DNA from: Paenibacillus sp. BJ-4
GTDB lineage: Bacteria; Bacillota; Bacilli; Paenibacillales; Paenibacillaceae
Assembly: GCF_020404765.1 (NCBI RefSeq)
Contig: NZ_JAIVEM010000097.1
Span: 62,001-126,000 of the forward strand
Length of the DNA stretch: 64,000 nucleotides
Direction: 5' to 3'
A model generated the notes under the pieces. The model saw only the letters and a list, made by a program, of their open reading frames with translations. It searched no databases and was not told the origin of the DNA. Position numbers and translations under genes: made by a program. Positions 60,309 through 64,000 of the stretch are shown here, piece after piece (positions within the stretch are counted from its first letter, which is position 1; each line of letters starts with the position of its first letter).

Positions 60309-61049
60309 TTACTCTCCGAGAAGCTTCAAGAAATTGGCCGGCACCGTAATTTGCTGATTATTAATCATGATCTTTCGAAGCTCTTCAATGGAGTCCTCTT
60401 CACCTCTCGCATCTTTAATCTCCTTGATTTCACGATGCAGCCGTTCCATTTGGAGATCAAGCGCATTCGCAGAATCTGCCGCATTCTTTAATTCACGTGT
60501 CAGACTTTCGGGAACGGACTGGTTGTATTTATAAAAGATTTTATGCTCCAGGCTTGCCCAGAAATCCATCGCAATCGTCCGGATCTGCACCTCTACACAG
60601 ACTAGCTCCTGACAGTCTGACATAAATACAGGGACTTGGATCAGCAAATGCAGACTCTGATAGCCATTTGGTTTGGGATTTTTGATGTAATCCTTGATTT
60701 CCAGCACCTTCAAGTCATTCTGTCTCTGCAGCATGTTGCTGACATCATAAATGTCAGAAATAAAAGAACAGGTAATACGCAGTCCGGCGATATCCTTAAT
60801 ATGATTTTTGACAGCGTCAAGGGAAAGCTCGCTATTTTTCCGAAGCATTTTGTTCATAATGCTCTCAGGGGATTTGAGCCGTGATTTGGTATGCTCAATA
60901 GGGCTATAATCGTGCAGGGTCTGAAATTCCTGCTTTAATATTTCAATCTTGGTTTCCATTTCGTCGAGTGCGAATTTATAGATTAGCATAAAACGCGTGA
61001 TGTCATGCTTTAGCTTTTTGAGCTTGTCCATTGGATCTTCTAAATGCAT
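60309..61049 (-). CDS. Small alarmone synthetase (RelA/SpoT domain)
   Basis: A 246-residue single-domain (p)ppGpp synthetase of the YwaC/YjbM type. It transfers pyrophosphate from ATP to GDP or GTP. The RelA/SpoT synthetase motifs are RLKSPESIMNKMLRK, DIAGLRITCSFISDIYDV, IKNPKPNGYQSLHL and VEVQIRTIAMDFWASLEHKI. There is no hydrolase or TGS/ACT domain. GAGGAG precedes the ATG. Convergent with the HAD gene, 21 bases apart. Confidence 0.9.
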   Translation of the reverse strand: MHLEDPMDKLKKLKHDITRFMLIYKFALDEMETKIEILKQEFQTLHDYSPIEHTKSRLKSPESIMNKMLRKNSELSLDAVKNHIKDIAGLRITCSFISDIYDVSNMLQRQNDLKVLEIKDYIKNPKPNGYQSLHLLIQVPVFMSDCQELVCVEVQIRTIAMDFWASLEHKIFYKYNQSVPESLTRELKNAADSANALDLQMERLHREIKEIKDARGEEDSIEELRKIMINNQQITVPANFLKLLGE

Positions 61050-61085
61050 ATGTAATTCTCCTCACACATAGATGTCATCATCTTA

Positions 61086-61172
61086 CCAAGCGTTCGCTTT
61101 GCAACGGAACTCTTGCCTTTTATAAGGAAAGGATGCAGATCCGGCAATGCCGTTGCAACAGCGTTCGTATGG
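61086..61172 (+). repeat. Possible diverged copy (C) of the hairpin repeat family
   Basis: AAGCGTTCGC-TTTGC on the left and GCAACAGCG-TCG on the right resemble the conserved internal parts of copies A and B. The inner stem TTTGCAACGG pairs with CCGTTGCAA. The outer flanks CGTAGCG are missing. It lies between the alarmone synthetase and the PHP gene. Similarity is limited, so family membership is tentative. Confidence 0.45.
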
Positions 61173-61188
61173 TCAGCTTAAAGCACCA

Positions 61189-61998
61189 TTAAAGTGCCAC
61201 CGAAATTTTACGTTTTTCTTTGAAATAAACCCATTCCCGGAAACCGATATCCTTCAGCATCGCCTTCACCTCGTCCCAATCCTCGCCTACCCGCGAAGGC
61301 TTATGGGCATCTGAACCAAAAGTGACCTCTACGCCAAAATGGTGCGCTCTTTCTAAAATAGATGCAGACGGGTACCATCCGCCACTCAGCTTGGTTTTAC
61401 CCGAAGTGTTAATTTCAATGGCCACGCCGGTTTCCGCAATCACCCGCAAGGTTTCATCAATCGCTTCATCGGCAGGAATATCCGAAAAGGCCGGGAAGTT
61501 CCCCTTCATCGCGTCAATATGACCCAGAATTTGAAACATGCCGCTTCGTGCAGACTCCTGAATGAGTGAATAGTAGGCTTGCTTGACCTCGATTTTGCGA
61601 GCGTCACTTAATTTTTTCCAACGGTTACGGTTGAAAATGCTGTCCCCCTCAACATTGTGGATGGACCCAATGAGGTAATCAAACGGATAAGGAGCCAAAG
61701 TGGAACGATACAGCTCCGCATAATCAGGGAAATAATCCGTCTCCAATCCGAGCAGGACGTCAATACGGCCTTCGTATTCCTTTTTAAGCTGTTGCACCTC
61801 TTCTACATACTCGGCCAGCTGCGATTTTGCCATATAAATTTTCGGAAAAGCCTGGTCCTGTTCGCTGCCCAGGAAAGGGGAATGATCCGAAATGCCAATC
61901 GCTTGTAAGCCTGACTGAATGCCTGCTTCAATATAATCCCGAATGTTGCCGTCTGCATGACCGCAGCGGAAATGATGGGTGTGCAGATCAAATTTCAT
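61189..61998 (-). CDS. PHP-domain phosphatase (histidinol-phosphatase HisJ-like)
   Basis: A 269-residue PHP-fold enzyme with the metal ligands DLHTHHFRCGHA (motif I), DHSPF, GLETDYFP, GSIH, and the C-terminal GSDAHKPSRVG. The HisJ/HisK group dephosphorylates L-histidinol phosphate; related members act on other small phosphates. ATG 61998 lies after AAAGGAAGACAGGTT; a longer frame is open for eight codons. No other his genes nearby, so the substrate is inferred. Confidence 0.87.
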   Translation of the reverse strand: MKFDLHTHHFRCGHADGNIRDYIEAGIQSGLQAIGISDHSPFLGSEQDQAFPKIYMAKSQLAEYVEEVQQLKKEYEGRIDVLLGLETDYFPDYAELYRSTLAPYPFDYLIGSIHNVEGDSIFNRNRWKKLSDARKIEVKQAYYSLIQESARSGMFQILGHIDAMKGNFPAFSDIPADEAIDETLRVIAETGVAIEINTSGKTKLSGGWYPSASILERAHHFGVEVTFGSDAHKPSRVGEDWDEVKAMLKDIGFREWVYFKEKRKISVAL

Positions 61999-62058
61999 AA
62001 CCTGTCTTCCTTTCGTAATCAAGGTTTATATTTTGTATGGTGTTCATAGCGAATTACG

Positions 62059-62961
62059 TTATTCAGAACTGGTAAAATTCGTCTCCGGCATCCCCTTCAG
62101 ATCACTTAAAAATTGCTGCATGGCTGAGTTTAGATATCGGCCAGATTTATAAATCACTCCTACCGGATGACTAACCTCCAGCTCGGGAATATGGATCATT
62201 TTTAATGAGCCTGCACGCAGCTCGGAAGTGACCGACAGTCTGGAGATAATGGCAGCACCCAAATTAATTTCGACCATCCGTTTGACTTCCTCACTGCTGG
62301 ACAACTCGATTACAACGTGAGGCACGATCTGGTGTTTTTTAAATACATCATCCACGAATTTCCTTCCAACCGTATCTGGTGAGAGCAGAATAAGCGGAAT
62401 TTCCCGAAGGGCTTCAATGGTAGCATGCGGTTGGGAGGCCAGTGGGTGAGTAGGAGACACGACAAGCTCAAAGGAATCATAATACAGAATTGAAGTGCTC
62501 AAATTCGGATTGCGTTCGATCAGATAGCCGATACCCACATCAATAAGTCCGTTCTCCACCTGCTGATAGATCATGGAGGAGGCCATAGATTGAATGGAGG
62601 TTTTGATGAGCGGAAACTGATCCTGAAAGTAGGAAAGCACGCGCGGTAAAATTTGAATGGCGATGGATGTGGTCGTACCCAGCGCAATATGCCCCTGCGG
62701 CGTTTCGTTTAGATCGTACAATTTCTGTCGTAATTCCTCGACAACCTCTAGTATCCGCTCGGCGTGCTCCAAAAAAACAGTTCCCCGGTCGGTCAGGGTG
62801 ACGGGCTGGTTGCGGTCGATCAGAATGGTTTTGAATTCGTCCTCCAGGCTTTTGATCTGGGCGGACACCGCGGGCTGCGTCAAATTGAGAAGTTCTCCGG
62901 CTTTTCGGAAACTCATAGTTTTGGAAATCATGATAAGTGTTTCAAGTTGACTGATGTTCAT
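62059..62961 (-). CDS. LysR-family transcriptional regulator
   Basis: A 300-residue LysR protein, helix-turn-helix RKAGELLNLTQPAVSAQIKSLEDEF at the N-terminus and an effector domain with GHIALGTTTSIAIQILP at its start (CysB/CynR-like group). AGAGGAGGAATTTC precedes the ATG. It lies 61 bases upstream of the PHP gene on the same strand, so they may be cotranscribed. The target is unknown. Confidence 0.87.
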   Translation of the reverse strand: MNISQLETLIMISKTMSFRKAGELLNLTQPAVSAQIKSLEDEFKTILIDRNQPVTLTDRGTVFLEHAERILEVVEELRQKLYDLNETPQGHIALGTTTSIAIQILPRVLSYFQDQFPLIKTSIQSMASSMIYQQVENGLIDVGIGYLIERNPNLSTSILYYDSFELVVSPTHPLASQPHATIEALREIPLILLSPDTVGRKFVDDVFKKHQIVPHVVIELSSSEEVKRMVEINLGAAIISRLSVTSELRAGSLKMIHIPELEVSHPVGVIYKSGRYLNSAMQQFLSDLKGMPETNFTSSE

Positions 62962-63385
62962 GAAATTCCTCCTCTCTTTTCTTAATTCTGTCGCAGCTGT
63001 ATAGACTGAGTATTTTTAGCCAATTCACCTGTTCATATGTAAAACCGTCGATAAGCTTGATTTCATTAAATTATAGGTTATTCGGGCAGGAAGGGCAATG
63101 AATCAAAGCAGAGCACCGTGAAGTATGGTATATTGGGAAATAAAGACTAAAGTCCTGATATACATCAAAAATAACCAGCTAAATTCCGATGGGAAGTAAG
63201 ATATAGGACATTATTCACATTTTTTGTGATTTGGCTATAAAAAATTGCCGGGAAGCTGTCGATAAGTGATAAAGAGAGTATTTTGTTGAGGGTCGATTTT
63301 CGGTTTTTATCCTTATTTAAATTAAAAATTCTAATTAAAATGGGACTTTTGTTGTGTGTCTAAAAGCCCATCGTAAAGGGGCGCA
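62962..63385. other. Intergenic region upstream of cheX
   Basis: About 424 bases, AT-rich. Apart from the sigma-D-like promoter at 63238-63265 I see no gene, riboswitch or clear repeat. Confidence 0.5.
63238..63265 (+). promoter_or_regulatory. Candidate sigma-D (motility) promoter
   Basis: TAAA (63238-63241), 16 bases, GTCGATAA (63258-63265), close to the sigma-D pattern TAAA-N15-GCCGATAT. It lies about 120 bases before the cheX gene. Confidence 0.5.
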
Positions 63386-63850
63386 ATGATCGTGAAGGCA
63401 GAAGTGATAAATCCTTTTTTGGAGTCGGCGCGACGGGTCATTGAACAACTGATCCAAGTCTCTCCCTCACCCGGCGATCTCGGTGTGAAAAATGTTGAAC
63501 TGGTAGATGACCATATTTGGATTATGATCGGAATGACCGGACAGCTTAGCGGAAATATTGTGTTCGGCCTGAATGAACAGGTGGCGCTACGTATGGTATC
63601 AGCGATGATGGGCGGATTTGTCTTGACTGAAATTGACGAGATGGGGAAAAGTGCAATTTCCGAATTGGGCAATATGATTAGTGGTAATGCCAGTACAATT
63701 TTGTCCAGTCAGGGAATTGTCGTAGACATCACTCCTCCGCAAGTCATGAGATCGGAAAACTTGACTGCTTTTGTACCTCAGCGTGCTCTTTTTATCCCGC
63801 TTACTGTAGAAGGAATCGGTGAGCTGGATATTCAGGTGATGATCTCATAA
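63386..63850 (+). CDS. cheX: CheX-like chemotaxis phosphatase
   Basis: A 154-residue protein of the CheC/CheX/FliY phosphatase family. CheX dephosphorylates CheY-P and so resets chemotaxis signalling. The single catalytic signature E-x2-N is in SELGNMISGN (residues about 91-100), consistent with CheX rather than CheC, which has two. AAAGGGG lies before the ATG. A sigma-D-like promoter upstream supports a motility role. A weak stem-loop overlaps the stop codon. Confidence 0.85.
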   Translation: MIVKAEVINPFLESARRVIEQLIQVSPSPGDLGVKNVELVDDHIWIMIGMTGQLSGNIVFGLNEQVALRMVSAMMGGFVLTEIDEMGKSAISELGNMISGNASTILSSQGIVVDITPPQVMRSENLTAFVPQRALFIPLTVEGIGELDIQVMIS

Positions 63851-63878
63851 TATTAAAGAAGAAGGTTTTCTTTAATAT
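63850..63878 (+). terminator. Stem-loop after cheX
   Basis: ATATTAAAGAA and TTCTTTAATAT arms pair perfectly over 11 bases around a seven-base loop, overlapping the stop codon. No T run follows, so it may be a processing or stability element instead of a terminator. Confidence 0.45.
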
Positions 63879-63890
63879 GGGGGGATGACC

Positions 63891-64000
63891 GTGAGTATAT
63901 TGCAAGATAAGATAGTTGTAATTACAGGAGCATCCAGCGGGATTGGCGCACTCTGTGCACGGCTGTTGAGCGAAAAGGGCGCGATCCCTATTTTGGCAGC
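63891..64000 (+). CDS. Short-chain dehydrogenase/reductase, N-terminal part (cut by window end)
   Basis: The frame starts at GTG 63891, seven bases after GGGGG, and shows the SDR nucleotide-binding start VVITGASSGIGA. Only 36 codons lie in the window. The catalytic residues are outside, so no substrate can be suggested. Confidence 0.8.
   Translation, partial: MSILQDKIVVITGASSGIGALCARLLSEKGAIPILA

Noticed and set aside
1-64000. CRISPR arrays, insertion sequences, prophage, tRNA or rRNA genes
   Set aside because: Looked for on both strands; no regular spaced repeats, transposase or integrase motifs, cloverleaf or rRNA sequence was seen.

Overview
The window comes from a low-to-mid GC, spore-forming Firmicute, most probably a Paenibacillus of the polymyxa group. 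This is inferred from gene content and order: Bacillus-type dnaB-dnaI, trxA-uvrC, sdhCAB, ktrBA, yutI-yuzB-yutJ, sda and yheC/D-type genes are combined with a futalosine (mqn) route to menaquinone, which Bacillus subtilis lacks. There are no rRNA or tRNA genes, prophages, insertion sequences or CRISPR arrays. Nearly all of it is chromosomal core, broken by one decayed stretch at about 19.7-21.4 kb and one AT-rich regulator/phosphatase pair at 58.6-60.3 kb.

Layout. 0-3 kb: two tandem class B penicillin-binding proteins, the first cut by the window edge. 3-7.5 kb: Cof-type HAD phosphatase, DUF456 membrane protein, MurJ/SpoVB-type flippase, DUF2515 (YppC-like) protein. 7.5-11.7 kb: thioredoxin-like protein, heme A synthase ctaA, UbiD-family decarboxylase of the menaquinone type, HEPN protein. 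11.7-14.8 kb: SAM (S-box) riboswitch controlling metNIQ. 14.9-19.7 kb: an SDR, a Fe-S/redox group (NFU protein, YuzB, YutJ-like flavoprotein, A-type Fe-S carrier) and mqnE. 19.7-21.4 kb: two small broken genes flank a candidate type I toxin-antitoxin locus. 21.4-27.2 kb: LysR with divergent DMT transporter, small conserved proteins, mqnB-mqnD. 27.2-31.1 kb: ppk1 behind three PhoP-box-like hexamers, convergent and overlapping with ppx. 31.3-32.5 kb: ATP-grasp spore-coat-type protein, then sda behind a cluster of DnaA boxes. 32.5-35 kb: ferredoxin-NADP reductase and type II NADH dehydrogenase. 35-38.2 kb: MarR-HlyD-ABC2 permease operon. 38.4-44.9 kb: hemQ, dnaB, dnaI, trxA, uvrC. 44.9-49.5 kb: CPBP protease, c-di-AMP (ydaO/yuaA) riboswitch, ktrB-ktrA. 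49.5-54 kb: LysR and divergent sdhCAB. 54-58.5 kb: AAC(3)-type acetyltransferase, two metallophosphoesterases, GNAT, epimerase. 58.6-64 kb: DeoR/HAD pair, small alarmone synthetase, PHP phosphatase, LysR, CheX with a possible sigma-D promoter, and a truncated SDR.

The genes share a respiratory theme: menaquinone synthesis (mqnE, mqnB, mqnD, UbiD-type decarboxylase), heme (ctaA, hemQ), electron input (NDH-2, succinate dehydrogenase) and Fe-S assembly. A second theme is control by small molecules and stress: SAM, c-di-AMP, (p)ppGpp, polyphosphate and DnaA/Sda.

The two least expected items are (1) a 42-codon hydrophobic-basic peptide gene with a convergent antisense promoter and a shared bidirectional terminator, as in Bacillus type I toxin-antitoxin loci, and (2) a family of about 140-base hairpin elements with conserved internal-loop sequence and compensatory changes in the stems. 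The hairpin family has complete copies at 41.1 and 47.2 kb, a half copy at 47.1 kb and a possible diverged copy at 61.1 kb.
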